From: Magnaporthiopsis rhizophila | Lineage: Eukaryota; Ascomycota; Sordariomycetes; Magnaporthales; Magnaporthaceae | Direction: 5' to 3' | Assembly (NCBI GenBank): GCA_003049465.1 | Contig: PYSS01000055.1 | Location: forward strand, 1-64,000 | DNA length: 64,000 bases | Shown here: piece by piece, positions 1 through 10,881 of the stretch | How positions within the stretch are numbered: position 1 is the stretch's first letter | Layout: each line of letters starts with the position of its first letter | Notes under the pieces: model-generated | The model's input: the letters and a program-made list of their open reading frames with translations, nothing else | Told to the model about the DNA's origin: nothing | Databases searched by the model: none | Position numbers and translations under genes: made by a program

Positions 1-822
1 GGGTTGTTTCTGTCAGCGGTCGACTCTAGGTGGTGCTTGTCGCGAGCCTATTCTCCTCTGCGATCATGACGTAACGACTCCATTCGAGTGAGGCTGTAAG
101 AGCTCTCACCTGGGCTCATGGTCGACGGCGACCGGCGCCATGTTGCAATATGTTTGGGACGCAGGACACCCTATTTCCTTCTTTACTTATTGTAGCTAGT
201 GCTCTGCTGTTACAGAAGTAGGTTGCTCAGTTGCACTGCCAGATGGCGCATTGTTGATCGTGCAGGTCTGGAGTGACGAAGGGCTGCGGAGTATCTGAGC
301 CTTGGGAGCTGAGATTTAGCGCGAACGGGTCTTAAATTTGGCAGCTGTAGCTGGCGTCTATGCAATCATTGGTGCACCAGCCACTCCCATGAAAAAAAGT
401 CCGCTGGATCGCAGCCAATGGCGGCATATCCGACATCGAATCCCAGCCATAGCATAGTATCACATGTATAGGTTAGGTGGGTGTACATTATTCGTTTTCA
501 TTCTGCTAGACTTGCTCGCTTTTATCCCCTCCTCGAATCCGACAAGACCAACCAGCCCTTTCCCTTTCTCGAGTGGGAGCCAACTCATAATCGTCAGATC
601 CCATAACCGGATCCCATGGCCGGCATAATACCTACACATATTAGACGACTCTAATTTATACAAACACGACCGATAAAAATCCATGCCCATGCCGGGTCAT
701 GCCACCTGAACGCTCCTCGCTCGCAATGTCCTTTTGCCAATACCGTGTTGGCCATTACCTTCACGTAACCCTATCCGTATACTGCGTGAGCATTCAACTG
801 GTTATCTCCCAAACAAACCCTA
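1..822. other. Intergenic, no gene seen
   Basis: This stretch lies downstream of the minus-strand LCHN-like gene. Only short unsupported reading frames occur and no splice-joinable coding segment was found. It presumably contains the 3' UTR of the neighbouring gene. Confidence 0.5.
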
Positions 823-3109
823 TCAGCAGACACGCAGCCCGCAGACCTCGACGCACTTGGACTCGACCTTGGCCCGACGCGAAAAGTACAGCGCCGTGAC
901 CTCCTTGACAAAGGCCACGTCGCCGTTGCTCCACACGTCCAGGCCCATCCGGGTGAGCGCGTCGCTATCGATGCTCACCGACCCGTCGAGACCGTCGTCC
1001 CGGTTGTTATTCATGCTGCTACCAGTACCCTCGCCGCGGTTCAGGAGTCCTGTATCCTCCGGCTCCGAGTCGCCGCCCGTCAGGTCCTCATCCCGGTCGT
1101 CTTCATCACCGTCGTCATCGTCGTCATCTCCGCTCTCGACGATGTCTGCCACCACGGCAATGATCTGGGTCGTCAGTCGCCGGAAGTAGGCGATGATGGC
1201 CAGCTCGACTCTGGCGCGCTCCTCATCGCTGCTTGCCGCCTCGCCCTCCTCGACTTGCTGCAAAGCCTCTCCAGGGGCGACGTCGCTGGCGCCGCTGGCT
1301 GTCCGACCACCAGGGGTCCGGCGCACTGCCAGCGACATGACAGAATCTGCCATGCCTAGCCCCTGACCACCAGTGCCGGCCTTGGCCAGGGGTCCAGAAG
1401 CACTACCGCTCACTCCACTGCCGCGTCGCTGACTGGGCGAACGCGGGGCGGGCGCGGCCAAGTCCGTGAGGAGCCCGGCATCAGTCGCCGCCTCTTCCGC
1501 CTCCTCCGATCGCCGTTGCTCGCCCGCGCTGGCCCACCACATGAACCCGCTGTACGCAAGCGCCGCCCATGTCGTCGGCTCCACAATCTTCTCGGCTGCA
1601 TCCGAAAGGAGCGCATCGATGCCGCTGCCGCCCAGGTGCTGGGAGCCCGCGGCGGCCGACCATCCCGACGACGTGCCAGGCCTTCGCGGGGTCATAGGTC
1701 GCGTCACCCCCGCCTCCGGCCGTGGGCCGTCTGAGAAGGCGCCCTCAGGCTTGGGGGCGAGCCGCGCCAAGCCAGCGCGGAGGTTGCGGAAGCGGCGTAG
1801 GTCGCGCTGCGTGGCGCGGACCTGGACGCCACCCGGAAGCTCGACGGTCGGCCAGACGCGTTCTTTGGCGGCCGGAGAATGCGGGGGTGGCATGGTGATG
1901 AGAACGTCCCAGAGGTCGTTCTTCATGGCGAGGATGCTGTCGGTGGTGCAGGCGACCCAGCCGCTGCCGGCCGCGCCCGTGCCCGCATCGTCAGCGCCGA
2001 TGAGCGGGGTCGTATGGCTGGGGCGGCGCTTCCTGGCTGCTGCCGCCGCCGCCGTCGCTTCTTGGTCCTCGATCAGGAAGGGGATATCGTGCACGCCGAT
2101 GGTGAAGAGGGGACGCAGGCGCTGCGAAGGTGCCGTCGGGCCGAGCATCGCGAAGAGCGAGAGTGGTATATTTGACAGAACGGATATGTCGTAGACTGTG
2201 CGGAGACAAGATCTCGTTAGTTTTCCTGTGCGTCATCTCTTGTCTGGGGGCATCCTGGTCTGTCGCATATCGGACTGACCGTAGTCGCAAACTGTATGAA
2301 CCGGGGCATGGGTCGATATCAGAATGCGCTTCCGCAGCAGCGCGGCGCGGTGTATAGGGAAGATCAATGGGCCGAAGGTGTCGAGCAGGGCGGTCAGACT
2401 CCAAGCTGGATGGAACGGCGACAGCCTGTGGCCTGGTGCTATCAGCGCGTTACCATCAGAGGCTGACCGTTTCCTAGAGTGGCCCTTGCCCATGACGGCG
2501 GTGAAGTTGGCGGTTGGCGAGCTGAGCGGAGAGTCTCGCAGAGGCTCGACGCTGGCTGTCGCATCAGGCGCCCTGTTCACCGTCCAGTATCGCTCCAGCA
2601 TGCTCGTGTCCTTGGGGTCCGCAGCCAGTTTCCTAGACAAATGGAGTCCCTAGAGTCAGCAAACCACGTTCACGCATTGCCATCCGGGGCGCAACCTAGG
2701 CCGTCTCTTCTCTTGAAACCTACTCGGCCATCTCCCGAAGTCCCTCAGCATGCCTCCAAGAGCGGCCGAGGCGGCCGTAGCTGAGAGGCACCAGGACGCC
2801 GACAGCGATCATGCGGGCATGGCGGGCGCCCTCCTCCTCGGTGGGCGCATTGACGAATGCGCTCAGGCCGGCATAGCCTCCCTCGTGAATGAAGTATATC
2901 AGGTCCTCAGAAACGGTGTGCAGGCCCGACGGCAAGCTCTTGTATTCGACTACGCCTTCTAGCTCCAAGCCGGCAATGGCCTGCTTCCAGGTGACGGTGT
3001 AGCCAGCCTTGACGTCGAACTCGATGAGGAACAGAGCCGAAACTGGCGGCAGATCCGGCAGGACGCTCAAGGCCGGGGGGTTGACGGCCAGCGCCGGTCG
3101 CGTCGGCAT
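823..3109 (-). CDS. LCHN/DENN-type protein (DUF2347 + DUF4484)
   Basis: Three exons, 3109-2724, 2632-2280 and 2195-823, joined by introns of 91 and 84 nt (GTAGGT...TAG and GTCAGT...CAG), give 703 aa. The N-terminal part (about residues 25-330) carries the LCHN/AVL9-like DENN signature: an FDVKAGYT segment, EYKSLPSGLH, and VGVLVPLSYGRLGRSWRHAE. Exon 3 opens with YDISVLSNIPLSL and then has the TIGVHDIPFL motif that I associate with DUF4484. Such DENN-related proteins are thought to act in vesicle trafficking or Rab regulation; the fungal member is uncharacterised to my knowledge. A run of Asp/Glu lies near residues 590-605. The start at 3109 has a good context (AAAATGCC). The frame stays open about 120 nt further upstream but without an ATG, so an extra upstream exon cannot be excluded. 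Exon structure is firm, biochemical role inferred. Confidence 0.85.
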
Positions 3110-4158
3110 TTTGGGCGGGCTCTTCGTGGTCGCGTGGTGGTCGTCTTCGTCTGCGAGGATCGAGATGCGCTGGTCGATGGACGAGGGTTTAGACCATCTT
3201 GGGTTGGTGGGCGGAGAGAAGAATCAACTAGCAATCGCGTTATCTTGGAGCTGTGATTGAGCTGTCTGAAGCGAGAGCGGGTATTTCGTTGAGTGAGGGG
3301 TCTGGTGCGAGAGGAAAGCACTCTGGAGACTGCCAATCCAGCCAAGCCTGAGTGAGCTGCCAGGTTGTGCAGGCGTCGGCGCCTAAATCCAAGAGGGTGG
3401 ACAAGCGGGCAAGAGGCAGCTAAGGTTGTCTCGAGGGCCGTTGAATTAAAATTGCCAGGGGGGCAATGCAACCACTGGCAGAGCACCCACCTAAGATTCA
3501 GCGACTGAGAGAGGAATTGATTCGTCTAAAATGCGACGGTGGCGTTCAGAGCCAAGGTGAACAGACCCCTACACAGTCTTGTGTGCGCCGACAAAGCAGG
3601 CTCTCTGATCTTTGTCGTACAAGCTTGAATCCCTTGCAGCCAAAGAGATGGCAGTTTTGTCCCAAACCTGATGAATCGGCTGCTGGTCCAACATCCTTGT
3701 CCATCAGGAACCATACGGGAGCCATATACTCAGTATAACCAACGAGTCGATCACCCTGCATGCTCGCACCCTGAGTACCTCAACGTACATCCTGATATGC
3801 GTGCGCATCAGTACGTGCAGCATGTATACCGTAGTCTATCTTATCCCCAACTGTAATCCCTAGTTTAGACAAGCTTCATCATCCCGTCTGCACCGTTGCC
3901 TCGGTCCAGCGAGATCCATTATGTCAAAGCCGAGACTCCACCTCCGCCTTGAACCGCGAACCTAGAACGGCAGGGGGCGTGTTCCACGGCGGGACAATGT
4001 GGGGGACTGGCAGAATAGCTCTCACCGCCAAAAATTTCGGCGGCTGCTTCAATTCCGCTATGCGCAAGCTCCGACATTGGAAGCCCGCGCAAGGCGTAAG
4101 TTGAGCTGCGCTGACCCAAGACGTCCGAGACTTTGCGGACGGAACAGCGACGCCGACA
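3110..4158. promoter_or_regulatory. Divergent promoter region, LCHN-like gene / KRE33
   Basis: About 1.05 kb separates the two divergent starts. No coding exon was recognised. The segment proximal to KRE33 holds an AAAAATTT element inside an inverted repeat (listed separately). Confidence 0.5.
4025..4043. promoter_or_regulatory. RRPE-like element in an inverted repeat
   Basis: CCGCC and GGCGG arms flank AAAAATTTC, about 116-134 nt upstream of the KRE33 ATG. AAAAATTT matches the core of the rRNA-processing element (RRPE) found in promoters of yeast ribosome-biogenesis genes, and KRE33 belongs to that class. Whether RRPE works this way in this fungus is inference from one motif match. Confidence 0.35.
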
Positions 4159-7100
4159 ATGTCGCGCAAACAACTGTACTTATACCCCTGCTTTACTGGC
4201 TTCAATGGTCTATCACGACACTATTGCTAACCATGTTCCGCTACTTAACCCAACAGAGACTCACGGGTTTCGGCCCTCATTAAAAATGGTATCCAGGAGC
4301 GGAAACGAAGTTTCTTCGTCGTCGTCGGCGATCATGCCAAGGAGGCCATAGTCTACCTGCACCATATCATGGCCAGTTCAGACGTGCGACACAACAAGTC
4401 AGTCCTCTGGGCTTACAAAAAGCAGCTCCTCGGCTTCACCAGTCACCGCAAAAAACGAGAGGCCAAGATCAAGAAGGAGATCAAGCGCGGCACCCGCGAG
4501 GTGAACCAGGAGGATGCCTTTGAGCTTTTCGTCTCGCTCCAGAACATCAGATATGTCTACTACAAAGAGACGGAGAAGATCCTGGGTAACACATACGGCA
4601 TGTGTATCTTGCAGGACTTCGAGAGCGTGACGCCCAACATCCTCGCGCGCACCATCGAGACGGTCGAGGGCGGAGGCTTGGTGGTTTTACTTCTGAAGGG
4701 CATGAGCAGCCTGAAGCAGCTCTACACCCTGACCATGGACGTCCACTCTCGATACCGCACCGAGGCCTACGACGACGTTGTGGCTCGCTTCAACGAGCGC
4801 TTTATTCTGTCGCTGGGAAGTTGCGAGTCCTGCCTGGTGGTTGACGACGAGCTCAACGTGCTCCCCATCTCGGGCGCCAACAAAGTGAAGGCATTGCCGC
4901 CCCCGGACCGCGACGAGGAGGAAAACAAGACGCCTGCGCAGAAGGAGCTGGACGGAATCAAGGAATCTCTCCGGGACACGCGCCCCGTCGGGGCGCTCGT
5001 CCAGCTGGCCAAGACCAACGACCAAGCCAAGGCCCTTCTTACTTTTGTGGACGCCATTGCCGAGAAGACACTGCGCAACACAGTCACTCTGACGGCAGCG
5101 CGTGGTCGTGGAAAGTCGGCAGCCATGGGTGTCGCAATTGCCGCCGCCATCGCGTACGGCTATAGCAACATTTTCATCACATCGCCATCCCCCGAAAACC
5201 TGAAGACGCTGTTCGAGTTCGTCTTCAAGGGGCTGGATGCCCTCGACTACAAGGATCATGCCGAATACTCCATCATGCAATCCACGAACCCGGACTTCAA
5301 CAAGGCCATCGTCCGTGTCAACATCCACAAGGACCATCGCCAGACCATACAGTACATCCGACCCCAAGACGCCCATGTTTTGGGCCAGGCTGAGCTGGTC
5401 GTCATCGACGAGGCTGCTGCGATCCCCCTGCCCCTGGTCCGGAAGCTGATGGGCCCTTATCTCGTCTTCATGGCTTCAACTATCAACGGATACGAGGGAA
5501 CGGGAAGGTCGCTGTCTCTCAAGCTGATCAAGCAGCTGAGGGAGCAGTCTCGGGCCGGTGCAGCCGACAAGGGTGCTAATGTCGAAATCGACCGGTCCAG
5601 CGGGAAGGCCGAGAAGAATACCGGTCTATCAGGTGGTCGTTCTCTAAAGGAAATCACTCTTTCCGAGCCCATCCGTTACGGCCAGGGAGACGCAGTCGAG
5701 AAGTGGCTAAATACTCTGCTTTGCTTGGACGCCACCCTCCCGCGGTCCAAGCTTAACACGCAGGGCTGTCCGGTAAGCCAGGATTTATTGAGCAATGGGT
5801 GTTGGTCATCTTTATTTTTCCAACAGTTACAAACTAATGCAGAAAATTGCCAGGATCCCTCGAAATGCGAGCTCCTCCAAGTGAACCGCGACACGCTATT
5901 TTCTTTCCATCCCGTCTCTGAGAGGTTCCTCCAACAAATGGTGGCTCTCTACGTTGCGAGCCACTACAAGAACACGCCGGACGACCTGCAGCTGATGAGC
6001 GACGCGCCGGCCCACAAACTCTTCGTTCTCACGCCGCCTCCAACCGAGGGAACGCTACCCGAACCACTCTGTGTGATCCAAGTCGCCCTCGAAGGCAAGA
6101 TCAGCAGGCAGAGCATCCTCAACAGCCTCAGCAGGGGCCAACGCGCAGCCGGAGATCTCATTCCCTGGCTGGTCAGCCAGCAGTTCCAGGACGAGGAGTT
6201 TGCTTCTCTCTCGGGTGCTCGCATCGTTCGTATAGCAACGAACCCAGATTACATCTCGATGGGCTATGGAACAAGAGCGCTGGAGCTCCTCATCGATTTC
6301 CTTGAGGGCAAGTTCCTCAGCCTCTCGGAAGACGTCGAGGACTTCGTCGAGAAGTCGATGCCAAGAGTCACGGACGCTGAGCTGTCAAAGCTGGGCGAAG
6401 GCAGCCTGCTGGACGACAACATCAAAGTGCGAGACATGAGCGAGATGCCGCCCTTGTTTGCTTACCTGAACCAATGCCGGCCGCCCAGCCTTGACTACGT
6501 CGGCGTCAGCTACGGCCTCACACAGCCGCTGCACAAGTTTTGGAAGCGAGCGTCGTTTGCTCCTGTCTACCTGGTAAGTGGACCGCAGCATTGCGAGCTG
6601 TCTCATCTTCCTCCCTACCTCTTCCGAGCACAGAGAGCTCACCATTCAACAGAGACAAACCGCCAACGACCTCACGGGCGAACACACCTGCGTCATGCTT
6701 CGGCCGCTCAAGTCGACCGAGGACCAAAGCTGGCTGGGCGCGTTCGCCAGCGACTTCCACCGCCGCTTCCTCTCGCTCCTCTCGTACCAGTTCCGGGAGT
6801 TCCCATCGGTGCTGTCTCTGAGCATCGACGAGTCTGCAAACAACGGCGCGCTCCTTGATCCGTCGACGCAGCCGAGACCGCTCACCAAGGCAGAGCTGGA
6901 CAGGACCCTGACCCCGTTTGACCACAAGCGGCTGGAGTCGTATGCCAAGAACCTGCTGGACTACCACGTCATCCTGGATCTCATGCCGGCCCTGGCCACC
7001 ATGTACTTCACCGGCAGCCTCAAGTCCAGCATCAAGCTGACCGGGGTCCAGCAGGCCATTCTTCTGGCCATCGGCCTGCAGCGCAAGGACATCGACGCCG

Positions 7101-7753
7101 TCTCCGCCGAGCTGTCGCTGCCGTCGTCGCAGCTGCTGGCCATGTTCATCAAGATCCTGCGCAAGATCACGGCACACTTCGAGTCCCTGGTCACGCAGGC
7201 CGTCGACGCGGAGATGCCTAAGCCGGCGTCGATTGGCGTCAGCCGAGAGAACGCGCTGGGCGCGCACGACGACGAGGTGGTGGACCAGAAGTACGTCCCG
7301 CTGGACAAGGCACTCGAGGAGGAGCTGGAGGAGGGAGGCGACGAAGCGCTCCGCGAGTACCGTGCCAAGCAGAAGGAGCTTATTGACTCCTTGCCTCTTG
7401 ATCAGTAAGTGGATACCTATCTGCTCACTCTACTCCATCACACCCTGCCACCTCGGTCTAGAACCATATGATACAGGTCGTTTTTTTCTTTTTTTTTTTT
7501 CTTTTTGCTGACAACGCTCGCTTTTTGTAGGTATGAGATCGAGGGAGACGCGGCGGCATGGGAGGCGGCGGAAAAGACGGTGGCCGAGTCCAGCGCCAAG
7601 AACGGAGACAAGTCGGGAGTCACAGTCAGCGTCAAGTCGAGCAAGGCAAAACGGAAGGCCGGCCAGCAGACGGCAACCGAGGTGTACGAGGAGGCGTTTG
7701 GCGAGAAAAAGCACAAGAAGGCGAAAAAGGAAAAGAAGGATAAAAGGCATTGA
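4159..7753 (+). CDS. KRE33: RNA cytidine acetyltransferase (Kre33/NAT10)
   Basis: Five exons: 4159-4175, 4257-5772, 5854-6573, 6653-7404 and 7531-7753, giving 1,075 aa (yeast Kre33 about 1,056, human NAT10 about 1,025). The enzyme makes N4-acetylcytidine in 18S rRNA and, with an adaptor, in tRNAs, using acetyl-CoA and ATP in the nucleolus. Visible parts: N-terminal TmcA-like region (KSVLWAYKK...FTSHRKKR), RecA-like helicase module with Walker A RGRGKS near residue 290 and Walker B VVIDEAAAIPLPLV near 386, GNAT acetyl-CoA site ISMGYGTRALELL near 645, and a C-terminal RNA-binding region ending in a Lys-rich tail (KKHKKAKKEKKDKR). The first exon is only 17 nt (MSRKQ plus two bases); it restores the conserved start followed by DSRVSALIKNG. 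Intron 2 (5773-5853) is in frame and stop-free, so simple ORF calls retain it wrongly. The last intron is 126 nt with a T-rich 3' end. Confidence 0.96.
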
Positions 7754-8173
7754 TTTCTCTTTTTTTCCGCCAATCTCTGGAATATCATGGCCCGGTTTAT
7801 CTTTCGTTTTTTTTTGCTTGGTGCTTTTGTGATTTGGGGTTATCAATAGGTGGCGATTCTTGGCGTTTGAACGGATGCACACCTCCACGCCTCTTTATGC
7901 ATGTAGAATACCTCGAGTTGATACGGATATTCCCCAGAGTAAATCGTTTACATCCGTCATGTTCCTTTATATGGCTAGTACATGGTAGCCGTCGCAGAGC
8001 AGGGGGAATAAAAACGGAAAGGAAAATCAACGCAACCAACGCAACCTAGATTTCACCATTCCATTCCAGCCTGTAAAATGTAAAGTCGTCGCAAAAATAT
8101 CCAGATTTTCCCACCGGACCGTTGGACAAGATAGACGCAAAGTCAAACAACAAAGTCATGACTTCCCAACCGC
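7754..8173. other. 3'-3' intergenic, KRE33/TRP4
   Basis: 420 nt between converging stop codons. It should hold both 3' UTRs; no gene seen. Confidence 0.5.
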
Positions 8174-9544
8174 TCATAAGCTGTTGGTAACGTCAACAAA
8201 CGCCTTCCACTGCCTCAAGGCCTCGCCGCTCTTGATGGCCCAGCGCGCCCTCCTGACGCCCTCCTTCCAGCGCTCGCCGGCGGGGCCGCGCTCGGTGATG
8301 ACCTTGCCGTCGTCCCCGGGGCCCATGCTGCTCTGGTCGGCCTCGCAGATGCCGCTGGCAACGAAGAGCGCGGCCGTGTTTATGAGCACGAACGTCAGGA
8401 TGGGGTCGTCGTCGGCGAGCTCGCCGCGCAGGATGCGCTCGAGGATGGCGGCATTCTCGGCCGGTTCCTTGTTGCCGGCCACGGCGCTCAGCGGGTGGGC
8501 GGGTAGGCCAAAGTCGGCCGGCTCGATCATAAATTTGTCGTAAACGGCGTCACCGGCGGCGGCAGGGCCCCGTGGGCGCAGGCGCCAGACGTGGGTGGGG
8601 CCGGCGCAGCTGACCTCGTCGAGCTCCTCGTCGCCGCAGACGATGAGGGCCCTGTCGGCGCCGGCCATGTGGAGGGCCTCGGCGAAGACGGGGCCCAGCT
8701 CCCTGCGGGCGACGCCAAGGAGGCGGGCCTCGATGAAGGGCTTCGGGGAGTCTGCGGGCCCGGCGTCAACGGGGTTCGCCAGAGGTCCCACCAGGTTAAA
8801 GAGGGTGCGCCAAGGCAGCTGCCTGCGGATCGGGGCGACGTAGCGCATGCCCGGGTGGAAGACAGGGGCGAAGAGGAAGGCGTAGTTGGTGGCCTCGTAG
8901 ACGCGCGCGATGGTGGCCGGTGCCACGGCCGAGATGGCGGGCGGGGCCGGCCGCATGTTGGCCAGCAGGTCGGCCGAGCCCGACTTGGAGGTGCTGGCGC
9001 GGTTGCCGTGCTTGGCGATCAGGAGCAGGGACGAGGCGATGATGCTCGAGGTGGTGCTGATGTTGAACGTGTTGTGCGCGTCGCCGCCGGTGCCCACGAT
9101 GTCGCACTTTTGCACCCCGACAAACGTCAGCTTTCTGTAAAGCCCGGCAAGGGTTAGGAGAGAAGAGGAGAGCAGAATGCCTACCATACCGCCCTTGTAC
9201 GCACCCTCGGCCAGCCCCTTGCGTGCAATGATGGCTCTTAGCTGATCAACGTCGATCCTGGGCGCGGCGGCCCGCATCGCGGCGGCAGTCTTGGCCATGA
9301 CATCTGCGTGGCGATCGAGCCCGGTGAAGTGCAGGCACATGAGGAGGGAGGCGGCCTGGGTGTCGGTGACTTGGTTCGTGAAGAAGTGCGCGATGGCGTC
9401 AGCGATCTCCTGAGCCGTCACGGGGTTATCCCTGTCCTTGGGCGTCGGCCACATGCGCGACAGCAGCGGCTTAATATCGACCTTAGGGAGCTCGTCGTCG
9501 CCAGCCGTGGCGGCGGCGGTTGTTGAGGGGGTCGTCGCGGCCAT
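8174..9544 (-). CDS. TRP4: Anthranilate phosphoribosyltransferase
   Basis: Two exons, 9544-9185 and 9106-8174, give 430 aa. The enzyme transfers the phosphoribosyl group of PRPP to anthranilate, the second step of the tryptophan branch. The joined protein reads YKGGM|CDIVGTGGD, with the glycine-rich substrate loop GTGGD at residues 125-129, NISTTSS after it, the KHGNRASTSKSGSAD block at about 152-166, FAPVFHPGMRYV, and FNLVGPLANP. Intron 9184-9107 (GTAGGC...AAAAG, internal CTAAC) is 78 nt, in frame and free of stops. Reading through it would insert 26 residues directly before the GTGGD loop. The intron call rests on family alignment: the inserted residues have no counterpart in known enzymes. 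A TGACTCA site lies 240 nt upstream, consistent with cross-pathway (Gcn4/CPC1) control. Confidence 0.96.
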   Translation of the reverse strand: MAATTPSTTAAATAGDDELPKVDIKPLLSRMWPTPKDRDNPVTAQEIADAIAHFFTNQVTDTQAASLLMCLHFTGLDRHADVMAKTAAAMRAAAPRIDVDQLRAIIARKGLAEGAYKGGMVGILLSSSLLTLAGLYRKLTFVGVQKCDIVGTGGDAHNTFNISTTSSIIASSLLLIAKHGNRASTSKSGSADLLANMRPAPPAISAVAPATIARVYEATNYAFLFAPVFHPGMRYVAPIRRQLPWRTLFNLVGPLANPVDAGPADSPKPFIEARLLGVARRELGPVFAEALHMAGADRALIVCGDEELDEVSCAGPTHVWRLRPRGPAAAGDAVYDKFMIEPADFGLPAHPLSAVAGNKEPAENAAILERILRGELADDDPILTFVLINTAALFVASGICEADQSSMGPGDDGKVITERGPAGERWKEGVRRARWAIKSGEALRQWKAFVDVTNSL

Positions 9545-9783
9545 TGCTGGGTTCGGTTGAGTTTGTAGTAGCTGGTACTTGTCGTAGCTGGCAGTACATC
9601 TAGCTGAGATGTGTCTCTTTTGCTCTTTTGTTCTAGCACGAGCACGGAAAGCGTGCTGTCACTGCTTTCAGTCACGCCACTCTCGTCAAACAGCCAAACT
9701 CAATTCAATGGAGGCGGGGTTCAAAGAGCTCGAGCTTCACCACTCGAAGATTGATTCATTCCGCCCTCCGCGCCAGGGGGGAA

Positions 9784-9790
9784 TGACTCA
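9784..9790. promoter_or_regulatory. TGACTCA, Gcn4/CPC1-type site
   Basis: A perfect palindromic-type TGACTCA lies 240 nt upstream of the TRP4 ATG on the minus strand. This is the canonical bZIP site of the amino-acid starvation response (Gcn4 in yeast, CPC-1/CpcA in filamentous fungi), which controls TRP genes. A near match, TGATTCA, is at 9752-9758. Site seen directly; function inferred from the target gene. Confidence 0.6.
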
Positions 9791-10494
9791 ACCTTGAAGA
9801 GCGACACCGCAGTCGTCGAAGCTTAGCCTGACATAAACCCCGCCTTGGTGCGCGGGGGCGGGTTCCTGCCAACGCCAACAGTCACTCAACCAAAAGGCCC
9901 CGAAGCCTCGGCCCAGCCGCCCAACGGGCCCTTGTCAGCCAGCATTTTCAGCAATGGGGCGGAGCTCATGGTCGGCAACACCGTCCAATCGGTTGGGAGT
10001 TTTTGGGCCCCTGAAGCCCACTGCAGTTTGGGGACCCATCACCACTGCGCGCAGAAAATGTGTGCCGCCAAAGAAAAGATGAAAAAAGGAGTTTGGGGTG
10101 CGTGATCGCTGGAGAACCTGAGGGGTGAGACATTGACGCTGGATCGATTGCATGACCTCAGTCAACCGCACGATTCGACTCTTCGCCAGAGCGGAATCAC
10201 CAGGTTTTCTGAAACTCTGTCATCTCGTGGCTGTGGCGTCTGTTGCTTTGCTCCCTGCTCCTTTTCCTCCGCCTCCCGCCAATCACCACCTGGCCACCGC
10301 CTCCCCTTTGCCTCGCGACTTTGGACACCCTCTAGGGTGCGTCACGGACAAACTCTACATACAGTAGGCTCGACGCCAGGGGAAAAGAAAAAAAACAAAA
10401 CAACAGAGATAGGAGGGAAGGGACGAAGATACAGAGAAAGACGACAAAAAACTAAGGCTGAGGGCTGCACTGATTGACCTGCCCCTCCCCAACG

Positions 10495-10534
<40 letters not shown>
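10495..10534. repeat. Poly-A tract (40 nt)
   Basis: Uninterrupted run of about 40 A in the TRP4/SLC1 intergenic region. Length may be imprecise because homopolymers are prone to assembly error. Confidence 0.8.
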
Positions 10535-10535
<1 letters not shown>

Positions 10536-10811
10536 CGACGGGCACGACGCCACATCTCCGAAGGCCTTCCTCCGCCGATCACCACGCACGCAGTAGCGCC
10601 ATTCCCAAGCCGATCCAGACCTTTGCGACTCCTACTTCTGGCGGGCCATCCATCGCTAGAACCTCGAGCGGAGCGGCGCTTCGGATAGCGAGCCACGATT
10701 ACGACGCCCCGCCGCCTCACGCGACCTCGTGAAGATACTCTTTGGCTCCACCCGACCAACGGGAGCTTGAGCCTGTTGCGACGAGGAGTCGGTGGGCTGA
10801 AAGGCGGGCTC

Positions 10812-10817
10812 TATAAA
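10812..10817 (+). promoter_or_regulatory. TATA-like box of the acyltransferase gene
   Basis: TATAAA 65 nt upstream of the ATG at 10882. If used, the 5' leader would be only about 30-40 nt. Motif match alone. Confidence 0.3.
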
Positions 10818-10881
10818 GGAAGAAGAAGCAGACCGCACCCGAGATTGTGCCCGTCGCAAGACCGGCTGCGCCTACCAAGCC

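Larger units (their letters stand above)
9545..10881. promoter_or_regulatory. Divergent promoter region, TRP4 / SLC1
   Basis: 1.3 kb between divergent genes. It contains a TGACTCA site near TRP4, a 40-nt poly-A run (10495-10534), and a TATAAA 65 nt before the acyltransferase start. No coding exon found. Confidence 0.5.

Noticed and set aside
6518..7267. 249-codon minus-strand frame opposite KRE33
   Set aside because: Antisense shadow of conserved KRE33 coding sequence.
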